Source: an uncultured Eubacteriales bacterium (GTDB taxonomy: Bacteria > Bacillota > Clostridia > Oscillospirales > Acutalibacteraceae). From it: 8,232 bases of DNA. The stretch lies in assembly GCA_934465125.1 (NCBI GenBank), contig CAKSKO010000044.1, forward strand, positions 1 to 8,232, in the 5' to 3' direction. Of this stretch, positions 1-7,127 are shown piece after piece. The stretch's first letter is position 1. Every line of letters begins with the position of its first letter. The translations under genes and the position numbers were made by a program. The notes under the pieces were generated by a model. That model was not told the origin of the DNA and did not search any database. It saw only the letters and a list, made by a program, of their open reading frames with translations.

Positions 1-80
1 AAAAGAATTCTAAAAATTTTATAAAGGTTTTATTTTCTTTTTAAGAACAATCACTTCATACATGATATACTAGATATTTA

Positions 81-128
81 TAAAAAACAAGAGATTTTGA
101 CTTTTATTTTATCAAAATCTCTTGTTTT
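81..128 (-). terminator. Rho-independent terminator of the aro operon, possibly bidirectional
   Basis: A perfect 17-bp inverted repeat pairs 84-100 with 112-128 around an 11-base loop. Read on the minus strand it begins 12 bases after the pheA stop codon and its descending arm runs into a tract of six T residues (87 down to 82), the usual form of an intrinsic terminator. The stem is A/T-rich with only four G-C pairs, but its length should compensate. On the plus strand the stem is followed by a weaker T-rich run (125-131, interrupted by G), so it may also stop transcription arriving from a gene to the left of the window. Confidence 0.9.
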
Positions 129-140
129 GTTGTATAATAA

Positions 141-1280
141 TCATGAATAAGTACTTTCTGTATAATTTCCTAAGAAAGAAAAATTAGGGATCTCTGCAGA
201 AAGAGAACGGATCAGCTGTGCGGTGCGGTCTGAATTTAAATTTCCTGAAAAATCCAGATAAAAGAAGTATTCAAAACTTTTTTCTGGAATGGGACGAGAT
301 TCGATTTTAGTCAGGTTCAGACCGACAGAGGCAAAACGCGATAAAATCTTATATAATGATCCTGATTTGTGAGGAAGAGAAAAACATATACTTATTTTAT
401 TTGCGCCTTTTCCAGCAAAAGGTTCGCGAGAAATTGCGATAAATCGAGTATAGTTATTTGTCTGATTTTGAATATTTTCAAGCAGAATTTTTAATCCATA
501 TTTCTTTGCTGCATCCTTGGAGCAAATTGCCGCTTTCTTTGGATCTTGCAGTTCATTTATCTTTTTTGCAGCCGCGGCTGTATTGGAATCAGGAATTGAC
601 GTAAGTTGGTGCTTTTTTAGAAAAGATGAACATTGGCTAAGTGCTTGGGGATGAGAATAGATTTCCTTTATCTCAGAAAGCGAACTGTTTTGACAGCAAA
701 CAAGGCAATGATGAATTTTAATACTGGCAGCGCTTGTGATGAAAAAACGATATTTTAAAAGCAGATCATAGACTTCAGAGACAGACCCCGCGGAAGAATT
801 TTCAATCGGGACGATGCCAAACATTGCCTGCCGGTTCTCTACCGAATCGAATACATCCTCGAACGTTTGATAAAAAACAGGAGTACTCCCAGGAAACAGA
901 AATCCTGCTGCTTCACTTGAAAAAGATCCGAAAACACCTTGACAAGCGATTTTATCACTTTCCTTCAAGAGAGGAAGCGTGGTTTCAGCCATAGCGATCG
1001 CATCGAAAGCAGGTTGGTTGACTACTACCGCTTGCTGCTGAATTGATCGGCTAATATCCATAATGGTAGAAAACAGCAGTTGCATCTCATCTTGGTAAGA
1101 ACCGGAACGGGATAAAATTTTTTCTAAAACCTCATTTTCCCTGGCTTGGTTTAAGATCGGCAGATTTTCCTGACGTTTAATTTCTGCGATCGATAAAGCA
1201 CAGGAAAACCGCTTTAAAAGCAGGGAAACGAGTTCTTCATCGAGTGCATCAATTTGCTCTCGAAGATCATGAAGTGTCAT
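141..1280 (-). CDS. pheA: Bifunctional chorismate mutase / prephenate dehydratase (P-protein)
   Basis: Cytoplasmic enzyme converting chorismate to prephenate and then to phenylpyruvate, the committed route to phenylalanine. Its 379 residues match the usual length of the three-domain fusion. An AroQ-type mutase domain (about 1-85) shows R7, R24, K35, R47, E48 and Q81 at active-site positions of the E. coli P-protein. A dehydratase domain (about 108-285) carries GVFGSFSSEAA, PIENSSAGSV and the NYTRF motif with catalytic-type T278. A C-terminal ACT domain (about 295-375) has GSLYKIL and ESRP (327-330), the phenylalanine-binding motif of the family, so feedback inhibition by Phe is likely. The position equivalent to E. 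coli mutase Asp48 is Asn44. The ATG overlaps the aroC stop (ATGA) and a GAGGTG ribosome binding site lies 8 bases upstream. It is the last gene before the terminator. Confidence 0.96.
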   Translation of the reverse strand: MTLHDLREQIDALDEELVSLLLKRFSCALSIAEIKRQENLPILNQARENEVLEKILSRSGSYQDEMQLLFSTIMDISRSIQQQAVVVNQPAFDAIAMAETTLPLLKESDKIACQGVFGSFSSEAAGFLFPGSTPVFYQTFEDVFDSVENRQAMFGIVPIENSSAGSVSEVYDLLLKYRFFITSAASIKIHHCLVCCQNSSLSEIKEIYSHPQALSQCSSFLKKHQLTSIPDSNTAAAAKKINELQDPKKAAICSKDAAKKYGLKILLENIQNQTNNYTRFIAISREPFAGKGANKISICFSLPHKSGSLYKILSRFASVGLNLTKIESRPIPEKSFEYFFYLDFSGNLNSDRTAQLIRSLSAEIPNFSFLGNYTESTYS

Positions 1281-2368
1281 AACTGATTCACCTCAGCCAT
1301 TAAATCTAGAATAGCGATCGCCGCCGCTGCTTCGATAACAGGAACTGCACGTGGAACAATGCAAGGGTCATGCCGTCCTCGAACAGAAAGTGTTGTGTTT
1401 TCATTTGTAGAAATATTAACAGTCTTTTGTTGCAGCGCAATCGATGGAGTTGGCTTAATAGCAGCTTTAAAAAGAATCGGCATCCCGGAGGAGATTCCTC
1501 CTAAAATTCCACCGTGGTTATTGGTAGTGGTTTTGATTACTCCGTCTACGCAAGTAAAAGAATCGTTGTTCTGACTACCGCGCATCGTAGCAACAGCGAA
1601 TCCAGCTCCGAATTCAATCCCTTTTATTGCGGGGATTCCGAAGATAATAGAAGAAATTACATTTTCAATCCCACCGAAAATCGGAGAGCCAATCCCCGAC
1701 GGAAGCCCAAGAATAGCGCATTCCACGATTCCACCAATACTGTCTTGCATTCTCCTTGCAAAATCAATCTCTGAGCGCATTGCAAATTCTGACTCAGCTC
1801 GAATGACAGGGAATAGCTGACCAGACAATCTTTTTTTGAGCTCATTTGAGAGTTCCAAAGGATTAAAAGGCGTGTCTTTGACCGAACCAATGGAATAAAT
1901 GTGGGCGTAAATTTCGATGCCGCGACGTTTTAAAATCTGCCGGCAAACAGCACCGGCAAACGTCAAAGGAGCAGTCAGACGTCCTGAAAAATGGCCGCCG
2001 CCTCGTGGATCCTGAAATCCATGATATCGGATATTTCCAGTGAAGTCCGCGTGACCTGGCCGTATCTTGGAAACAGCTTGTACGTCATAATCAGAGGAAT
2101 TTGCATCGGTGTTTTCAATAACAGCGCAAAGAGGAGTCCCTGTTGTATGACCGCCTATAAAACCAGAAAGAACATTTGGATAATCGTTCTCTTTTCTCTT
2201 TGTAGAAAAACGGTCATTCCCTGGTGCGCGCCGTGCCATCTGGACCATGACTTCATCAAGATCAATTTCTTCACCAGAAGGCAGACCATCGATCACAACG
2301 CCGATCCCTTTTCCATGGCTTTCTCCAAAAATTGAAACTTTAATAGAGCTACCCCATATCGATGACAT
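1277..2368 (-). CDS. aroC: Chorismate synthase
   Basis: Converts 5-enolpyruvylshikimate 3-phosphate to chorismate, the last common step, using reduced FMN. The protein has 363 residues, typical of the family. It opens with a clear GESHG motif (His18), carries RPGHAD with His106, the two family-conserved active-site histidines, and ends with the signature RGRHDPCIVPRAVPVIEAA near 330-348. The segment RGGGHFSGRLTAP resembles clostridial members. I chose the ATG at 2368 over the in-frame ATG at 2374: the AGGAGG site (2382-2377) is 8 bases from the former and only 2 from the latter, and MSSIWG fits the family N terminus. The gene starts inside the last 20 bases of aroA and its stop overlaps the pheA start. 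Confidence 0.96.
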   Translation of the reverse strand: MSSIWGSSIKVSIFGESHGKGIGVVIDGLPSGEEIDLDEVMVQMARRAPGNDRFSTKRKENDYPNVLSGFIGGHTTGTPLCAVIENTDANSSDYDVQAVSKIRPGHADFTGNIRYHGFQDPRGGGHFSGRLTAPLTFAGAVCRQILKRRGIEIYAHIYSIGSVKDTPFNPLELSNELKKRLSGQLFPVIRAESEFAMRSEIDFARRMQDSIGGIVECAILGLPSGIGSPIFGGIENVISSIIFGIPAIKGIEFGAGFAVATMRGSQNNDSFTCVDGVIKTTTNNHGGILGGISSGMPILFKAAIKPTPSIALQQKTVNISTNENTTLSVRGRHDPCIVPRAVPVIEAAAAIAILDLMAEVNQL

Positions 2369-3620
2369 GTGCATTTCCTCCTAACATATTAAAATCATCA
2401 AAAAAACCTGGATATGATTTGTTGATACTCTCAGAGTGACTAATAACAAGCGGACCCATTGCCCGGATCGAAGCGATGGATAAGGCCATAACGATCCGGT
2501 GATCATTACAGCCGTCTAAAACCGCAGCCCGAAAAGAGGGAGTCCCTTTGATCTTTAATCCGTCGTCAAGCTCTGTTACGTCGACACCTAATTGGCATAG
2601 CGCAGTTGCTGTGCTTTTTAGCCGGTCGCTTTCCTTCATGCGAAGCCGTGCAGCACCGGTGATATGTGTGGTCCCCTGCGCGGCCGCAGCAGTTATCGCT
2701 AAAATAGGAACAAGATCTGGAATCTGTGAAGCATCGATGTCGATTCCATATAAAGAGGCCGGAGATACCGTTACAGCGTTTCCGCAAAACTCTACGTCCG
2801 CTCCAAATTGCCGGAATAGCTCAAACGCTTGTTTATCGCCCTGAACAGAATCCATCCGGAGCCCTTCAATCGAGACAGGTGCGCCAAGAGCACCCGCCGC
2901 CATAAAAAAAGCAGCCTGCGACCAATCGCCTTCTACTGTTTCGTTATAGGGGCGGTACTGTTGATTGCCTTTGATAGAATAGCCTTTGGGTTGTTTCTTG
3001 ATGATAATAGAATACCGGCGGAGCATATTGATTGTCATATCAACATAACTGCTTGACTCAAGCTTAGAAGTTAAAATAATTTCACTGTCTCCCTCCAGCA
3101 GCGGAAGGGCGAATAACAGCCCCGTAATAAATTGAGAACTGATATTACCCGGTAAAGTAAACTTTCCTGGGCGGAGAGTTCCTGATAAAGATAGCGGAAG
3201 TCCGTCAAAACGAGAACAGGAAACCCCGGAATTTGCTAAGCTTTCAAGATAAGAGCCGAGCGGACGTGAGGGTAGTCTGCCACATCCGGTAAACGTTGCA
3301 AAAACACCTCTTGCGGCAGTAATCGGAATCAAAAATCGAAGCGTAGAGCCGGATTCCTTGCAGTCTATGAGTACTTCTTTGTTCGAAAAGGTTTGTGTTC
3401 CGTCGATTGTTAGGCTGTTTGCATTCTGTTCTATTTTTGCGCCCAAAGCTTCTGCGGCATGAATCGTGGCACATATATCATCCGAGTAATCAATCGGTGC
3501 GATATGACTAACGCCGTTTGCAAGGACAGAAGAAAGAACGGCGCGGTGTGCAGCGCTTTTGGAAGGCGGTACTTTGATTCGTCCGGATAGAGCCGACGGT
3601 GAGATCAAAACGCGGTTCAT
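2349..3620 (-). CDS. aroA: 5-enolpyruvylshikimate-3-phosphate synthase (EPSP synthase)
   Basis: Transfers the enolpyruvyl group of PEP to shikimate 3-phosphate. At 423 residues it matches the usual two-domain, inside-out alpha/beta barrel. Visible motifs are PPSKS (18-22, K21) with R26, ESGSTLRFL (89-97), SSQF (161-164), IPD with catalytic-type D302, RLRMKESDRL (325-334), NDHRI (372-376) and NKSYPGFF (400-407, K401). The 89-97 motif differs from the E. coli form NAGTAMRP: Gly91 aligns with Gly96 and Phe96 replaces Pro101. That region governs glyphosate sensitivity in this family, but sensitivity cannot be read from sequence alone. The ATG overlaps the aroB stop (ATGA), with AAAGGGGG as ribosome binding site 7 bases upstream. 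The 3' end overlaps aroC by 20 bases. Confidence 0.96.
   Translation of the reverse strand: MNRVLISPSALSGRIKVPPSKSAAHRAVLSSVLANGVSHIAPIDYSDDICATIHAAEALGAKIEQNANSLTIDGTQTFSNKEVLIDCKESGSTLRFLIPITAARGVFATFTGCGRLPSRPLGSYLESLANSGVSCSRFDGLPLSLSGTLRPGKFTLPGNISSQFITGLLFALPLLEGDSEIILTSKLESSSYVDMTINMLRRYSIIIKKQPKGYSIKGNQQYRPYNETVEGDWSQAAFFMAAGALGAPVSIEGLRMDSVQGDKQAFELFRQFGADVEFCGNAVTVSPASLYGIDIDASQIPDLVPILAITAAAAQGTTHITGAARLRMKESDRLKSTATALCQLGVDVTELDDGLKIKGTPSFRAAVLDGCNDHRIVMALSIASIRAMGPLVISHSESINKSYPGFFDDFNMLGGNAHVIDMG
2377..2382 (-). promoter_or_regulatory. Ribosome binding site fixing the aroC start
   Basis: AGGAGG on the minus strand, inside the 3' end of aroA. It is 8 bases from the ATG at 2368 and only 2 from the ATG at 2374, so initiation should occur at 2368. 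Confidence 0.85.
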
Positions 3621-4678
3621 AGAGTATCCCCCTTTCTGATCAGATTAGGCAGATCGCAAAGAGGCACCTGATAAACGAAACTTTCACCAATTGTTTTGAG
3701 TAAAATCAATTGGATGAAATCACCTGTATTTTTTTTATCCATCGCCGCAGCGGTGCAGATATCAGAGACAGCGGCGTCATCATCTTGCTTTAAAGAATAC
3801 CGCTTGAGAAGAGAAACAATCCGCTGATAAGTTCCCGGCTTTGTTATTCCTGCGGCTTCGCTTGCTTTGGTAAGCATCGCCATGCCGATTGCAACAGCCT
3901 GACCGTGAGATAAACGGTCGTAATGGTAGATTTTTTCAAGAGCATGGCCGATTGTATGCCCGAAATTTAAAAGAATTCGTTGCCCTTTTTCTTTTTCATC
4001 ATTTTCTACTATCTGCCGCTTGATATCAACGCAGCGATAAATTAGTTCTTCTAAAAATTCGAAAGCGTTCTCCTGCTCTAATCGAGAAAATAGTGCTCCA
4101 CTTTTGATACATCCGTATTTAATCGCTTCCGCCATCCCGTCTGCAAAATAATAAGGTGGAAGCGTTTTTAGTGTGTCAGGATCAATCAAGACAAGGCGCG
4201 GGGAATAAAAGGCGCCAACAAGATTTTTTCCTTCCGGAAGGTCTACCCCAGTTTTGCCTCCAACAGACGAGTCAATCTGCGAAAGCAGGGAAGTAGGAAT
4301 CCCGACAAAATCGACACCTCGCAGATATGTTGCTGCGGTAAATCCAGCCATATCTCCAGTTACTCCTCCACCCAGAGCGACGATCAGATCCGATCTTGTG
4401 ATCGACGACTCACAGAGATGATGATATAATTTCTCGACTGTCGACAGTCGCTTAGAGGATTCTCCAGCAGGAAAAACAAACAGAGTTGCTAAAAATCCAG
4501 CTCCTTGTAACGAAGAAGCAACTGTTTTTGCATATAGTTTTGCGACGTTGCTGTCTGAAACAACGACAGCGCGCGTTGCCGTACTTACTCTTCTGCAATA
4601 AGTTCCAGCATCTTTTAAGATGCCGCGTTCAATTACTATTTGATAAGGATTGCTGCTGGTTACTGTCAACTGTTTCAT
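3617..4678 (-). CDS. aroB: 3-dehydroquinate synthase
   Basis: Cyclises DAHP to 3-dehydroquinate, an NAD- and divalent-metal-dependent cytoplasmic reaction. The 353 residues are typical. The N-terminal NAD-binding domain shows PAGESSK (70-76) and GGGVTGDMAGF (103-113) followed by YLRG. The active-site region has SLLSQIDSSVGGKTGVD (130-146) and KNLVGAFY. Metal ligands expected for the family are Glu184 (in GMAEAIKYG), His241 (in NFGHTIGHALE) and His258 (in LSHGQAV). The start codon overlaps the tyrA stop (ATGA) and an AAGGAGG site sits about 10 bases upstream; the stop overlaps the aroA start in the same way. This suggests tight translational coupling across tyrA, aroB and aroA. Nothing looks altered or truncated. 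Confidence 0.97.
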   Translation of the reverse strand: MKQLTVTSSNPYQIVIERGILKDAGTYCRRVSTATRAVVVSDSNVAKLYAKTVASSLQGAGFLATLFVFPAGESSKRLSTVEKLYHHLCESSITRSDLIVALGGGVTGDMAGFTAATYLRGVDFVGIPTSLLSQIDSSVGGKTGVDLPEGKNLVGAFYSPRLVLIDPDTLKTLPPYYFADGMAEAIKYGCIKSGALFSRLEQENAFEFLEELIYRCVDIKRQIVENDEKEKGQRILLNFGHTIGHALEKIYHYDRLSHGQAVAIGMAMLTKASEAAGITKPGTYQRIVSLLKRYSLKQDDDAAVSDICTAAAMDKKNTGDFIQLILLKTIGESFVYQVPLCDLPNLIRKGDTL

Positions 4679-5505
4679 TCACAAAGAGCCTCCTTAATTT
4701 CCCTACCTTCCGTTAAGAGCTTTTTTAAAGTATCTGCATCGTTGTGTGTGATTGCTTCTTGCAGTTGCTGAATATGGTCGACAAAATCCGCGAGTTCTGT
4801 TAGAAGAGCCTCCCTGTTTTCTAAAAACAGCTCGGTCCATAACGTTTCGTTGATTCGAGCAACTCTTGAAACATCGCGGTAGCTTCCGGCTGAAAATCCT
4901 TTGTGTTGCATGCAGCGTGGACTTTTCACATAAGAACAGGCCAATAGATGCGGGAGCTGAGAAGTAAATGCGATCTGCTTATCATGCTCTTCCGGAGTGG
5001 TCAGATGAACTGATTCAAATCCCATTGAAAGCGCCAGGGTTTTGACTGTTTCAACGGCATGCTCCGGGGCATCGCAAGGAGTCAAAAGATAGCTTGCTCC
5101 CAAAAATAATTCCGAATCAGATGCTGAAAATCCGCTTTGTTCCTTTCCGGCCATTGGATGGCTTCCTAGAAAAAGAAATCCGTATTGTTTTGATAATGCA
5201 GTCAGCTCACGGCAAATGTATTGTTTTGTACCTGCTGTATCAGTGACAATACAGTCAGGTTTTAAACAAGGTGCGTTTTCTGTGAAAAATGCAACGCAGT
5301 CATGTGGATACAAGCAAAGATAGAGCAAATCGGCTTTTGATAAAGTGGCATAGTTTCCGATTTCATGAATTGCACTGCATGATAAGGCGTCTTGCAACAC
5401 GGCTTCATTTCTATCGATTCCGATAATATGATGAGACGTCTTTTTTGAAAGAGCTTTTGCAATAGAACCTCCGATCAATCCCAATCCAACTACTACAATA
5501 TTCAT
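4675..5505 (-). CDS. tyrA: Prephenate dehydrogenase
   Basis: Oxidatively decarboxylates prephenate to 4-hydroxyphenylpyruvate on the route to tyrosine. The 276-residue protein begins with a Rossmann motif, GLGLIGGS (7-14), with Asp31 after the second strand, which favours NAD over NADP. It then shows TDTAGTK (88-94), GSHPMAGKEQSG (114-125, with His116 as the likely catalytic histidine), FTSQLPHLLA (180-189) and SYRDVSRVARINETLW (208-223, containing the substrate-binding arginine region). It stops after the helical domain and lacks the C-terminal ACT domain seen in the longer B. subtilis enzyme, so direct allosteric inhibition by tyrosine is less likely. I prefer the ATG at 5505, 9 bases from AAGGAG; a GTG directly before it (5508, 6 bases away) is an equally readable alternative. 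The ribosome binding site overlaps the aroF stop codon. Confidence 0.95.
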   Translation of the reverse strand: MNIVVVGLGLIGGSIAKALSKKTSHHIIGIDRNEAVLQDALSCSAIHEIGNYATLSKADLLYLCLYPHDCVAFFTENAPCLKPDCIVTDTAGTKQYICRELTALSKQYGFLFLGSHPMAGKEQSGFSASDSELFLGASYLLTPCDAPEHAVETVKTLALSMGFESVHLTTPEEHDKQIAFTSQLPHLLACSYVKSPRCMQHKGFSAGSYRDVSRVARINETLWTELFLENREALLTELADFVDHIQQLQEAITHNDADTLKKLLTEGREIKEALCE

Positions 5506-5518
5506 CACGCGCTACTCC

Positions 5519-6544
5519 TTACGGCATTTGTTCACTGCCATGCAACGCGCAGAATGCTTTCTTAAGATGAGTAGCAACCGAGTCAAATTCATCCGGTGTC
5601 AGGGATTGCGCGCCGTCGGAAAGGGCATGGCTTGGGTCATTATGTACTTCTATCATCAGCCCATCAGCTCCTGCGGCAACGGCAGACAATGCAAGAGGTT
5701 CTACCAAGAAGGAAAGGCCGGAAGCATGGCTGGGGTCAACGATGACCGGAAGATGTGATAACTTTTTTAAGATAGGAACCGCGGAGATATCAAGAGTGTT
5801 GCGTGTGTATGTTTCATAAGTCCGAATTCCGCGTTCACATAAAATGACGTTTTCGTTTCCGTTTGACATAATATATTCTGCACTCATCAATAACTCTTCA
5901 ATCGTACTACATAGCCCTCTTTTTAGTAGAATCGGCTTATCTAGCTTTCCTAACTCTTTGAGCAGTTCGAAATTCTGCATGTTTCTGGCGCCAACTTGGA
6001 TGATATCGACGTCTTCAAATAAGTCAATGTGAGAAGCGCGCATAATCTCGGTAACGATCGGAAGACCCGTTTCTTCTTTTGCCTTCTTTAATAGTTCTAA
6101 CCCTTCTGCTTTTAATCCTTGGAACGCATAAGGAGAGGTTCTAGGCTTAAACGCGCCGCCGCGTAAAAATTGAGCCCCCGATTTTTGAACGCGCTTTGCA
6201 ACCTCGATAATCTGCTCCTCGCTCTCTACAGAACAAGGGCCAGCTATCAGGGTCAAATCGCCCGCACCAATTTTTTCTCCGTTTGAAACGGAGACCACCG
6301 TGTTGTCCGGATGAAATTTGCGGTTTGCTTTCTTATATGGTTCTTGTACTCTTTTTACGCTTTCCACAACGTTTTGAGCAGCGATGGCATCGATATCTAT
6401 TGCAGAGGTGTCGCCAATCAATCCTAAAACAGTCGATTGTGTACCGAACCATGTGTTCACGGTAACAGAATAATTATCTTCGAGCTTTTTTGTAAATTGT
6501 TCTAACTGTTCCTTTGTACACGTTGGTTTTGTGATTATGATCAT
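5519..6544 (-). CDS. aroF: 3-deoxy-7-phosphoheptulonate (DAHP) synthase, type I-beta with N-terminal regulatory domain
   Basis: Condenses PEP with erythrose 4-phosphate, the first committed step of the pathway. Its 341 residues resemble the Thermotoga maritima enzyme along the whole length: a ferredoxin-like N-terminal domain (about 1-68, starting MIIITKP), a linker with FHPDNTV, then a (beta/alpha)8 barrel. Barrel motifs include LIAGPCSVE (99-107), GGAFKPRTSPYAFQG (129-143), IIQVGARNMQNF (181-192), LLKRG, LCERGIRT and VDPSHASG. The expected metal ligands are Cys104, His273, Glu299 and Asp310. In T. maritima the N-terminal domain mediates tyrosine feedback inhibition, so the same is inferred here. 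No fused chorismate mutase domain is present. AGGAGG lies 8 bases before the ATG. This is the only gene in the operon preceded by a real gap (61 bases). Confidence 0.96.
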   Translation of the reverse strand: MIIITKPTCTKEQLEQFTKKLEDNYSVTVNTWFGTQSTVLGLIGDTSAIDIDAIAAQNVVESVKRVQEPYKKANRKFHPDNTVVSVSNGEKIGAGDLTLIAGPCSVESEEQIIEVAKRVQKSGAQFLRGGAFKPRTSPYAFQGLKAEGLELLKKAKEETGLPIVTEIMRASHIDLFEDVDIIQVGARNMQNFELLKELGKLDKPILLKRGLCSTIEELLMSAEYIMSNGNENVILCERGIRTYETYTRNTLDISAVPILKKLSHLPVIVDPSHASGLSFLVEPLALSAVAAGADGLMIEVHNDPSHALSDGAQSLTPDEFDSVATHLKKAFCALHGSEQMP

Positions 6545-6605
6545 ATGAAATACCTCCTAAAATATTAAAATGTTTTGTGTATTAAAAAGAAATCAAGAAA
6601 AATAA

Positions 6606-7124
6606 TCAATACAGATCGAATGTTTTCATGATTTCCTCACAAACATCATCGAGAGAAGCGTCTGCGTCGATAGTAAAATCCGCAGCGGTGCGGTAGATTG
6701 GCATACGTGCAGAAAATAGGCGGGTGATCGTTTCGTTTCTGTTTGGGTGATTCAAAAGCGGACGAGTAGTGTCACCTTCGAGCCGGTTCATGATTTTTGG
6801 TAAAGATGCGTCGAGCAAAACAATTTTGCCGCTTTTTTTTAATATATCAACATTTCGTTTATCAAGAAGAGTTCCGCCTCCGACCGAGATCAGTTTACCT
6901 GTTGTCTGTGATAAGGAAGCGACTGCCTGATGTTCAAGATCTCGAAAATATGCTTCACCTGATACCCGGAAAATTTCAGCTATTGTGGTGCCGGCTTCTT
7001 GTTCGATAAACTTGTCTGTATCAATTAGTAAAAGTCCCGTTTTTTTTGCAAGCAGTCTTCCGACGGTGCTTTTTCCAGAACCCATAAATCCACACAAAAT
7101 AATGTTACCATCAAGTAGTTTCAA
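6606..7124 (-). CDS. aroK: Shikimate kinase
   Basis: Phosphorylates shikimate at the 3-hydroxyl using ATP. It is 172 residues long, normal for this small nucleoside-monophosphate-kinase-like fold. The Walker A loop is GFMGSGKST (12-20, K18). Shikimate-binding residues expected for the family are present: DTD (35-37), FRDLE with R61, and the GGG of SVGGGT (82-84). The lid arginine is R121 in TRPLL, and R140 in ARMPIYR is the other conserved arginine. The start codon is TTG at 7124, supported by GGAGGAG (7137-7131) 6-8 bases upstream, which lies inside the last codons of aroE. Only three bases separate the aroE stop from this start, so translation is probably coupled. Confidence 0.95.
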   Translation of the reverse strand: MKLLDGNIILCGFMGSGKSTVGRLLAKKTGLLLIDTDKFIEQEAGTTIAEIFRVSGEAYFRDLEHQAVASLSQTTGKLISVGGGTLLDKRNVDILKKSGKIVLLDASLPKIMNRLEGDTTRPLLNHPNRNETITRLFSARMPIYRTAADFTIDADASLDDVCEEIMKTFDLY

Positions 7125-7127
7125 TTG

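Noticed and set aside
1..80. Short frames at the left edge (plus-strand tail ending at 44; minus-strand 14-codon frame starting at 63)
   Set aside because: Too short, A/T-rich, no ribosome binding site and no recognisable protein sequence.
994..1321. Two copies of GCGATCGC (994-1001 and 1314-1321), the cyanobacterial HIP1 palindrome
   Set aside because: Only two copies were noticed, both in coding sequence, and gene content and ribosome binding sites look Gram-positive.
1359..2844. Several plus-strand open frames of 70-114 codons opposite aroC and aroA
   Set aside because: They lie wholly within well-supported genes, have no recognisable domains and look like antisense shadows.
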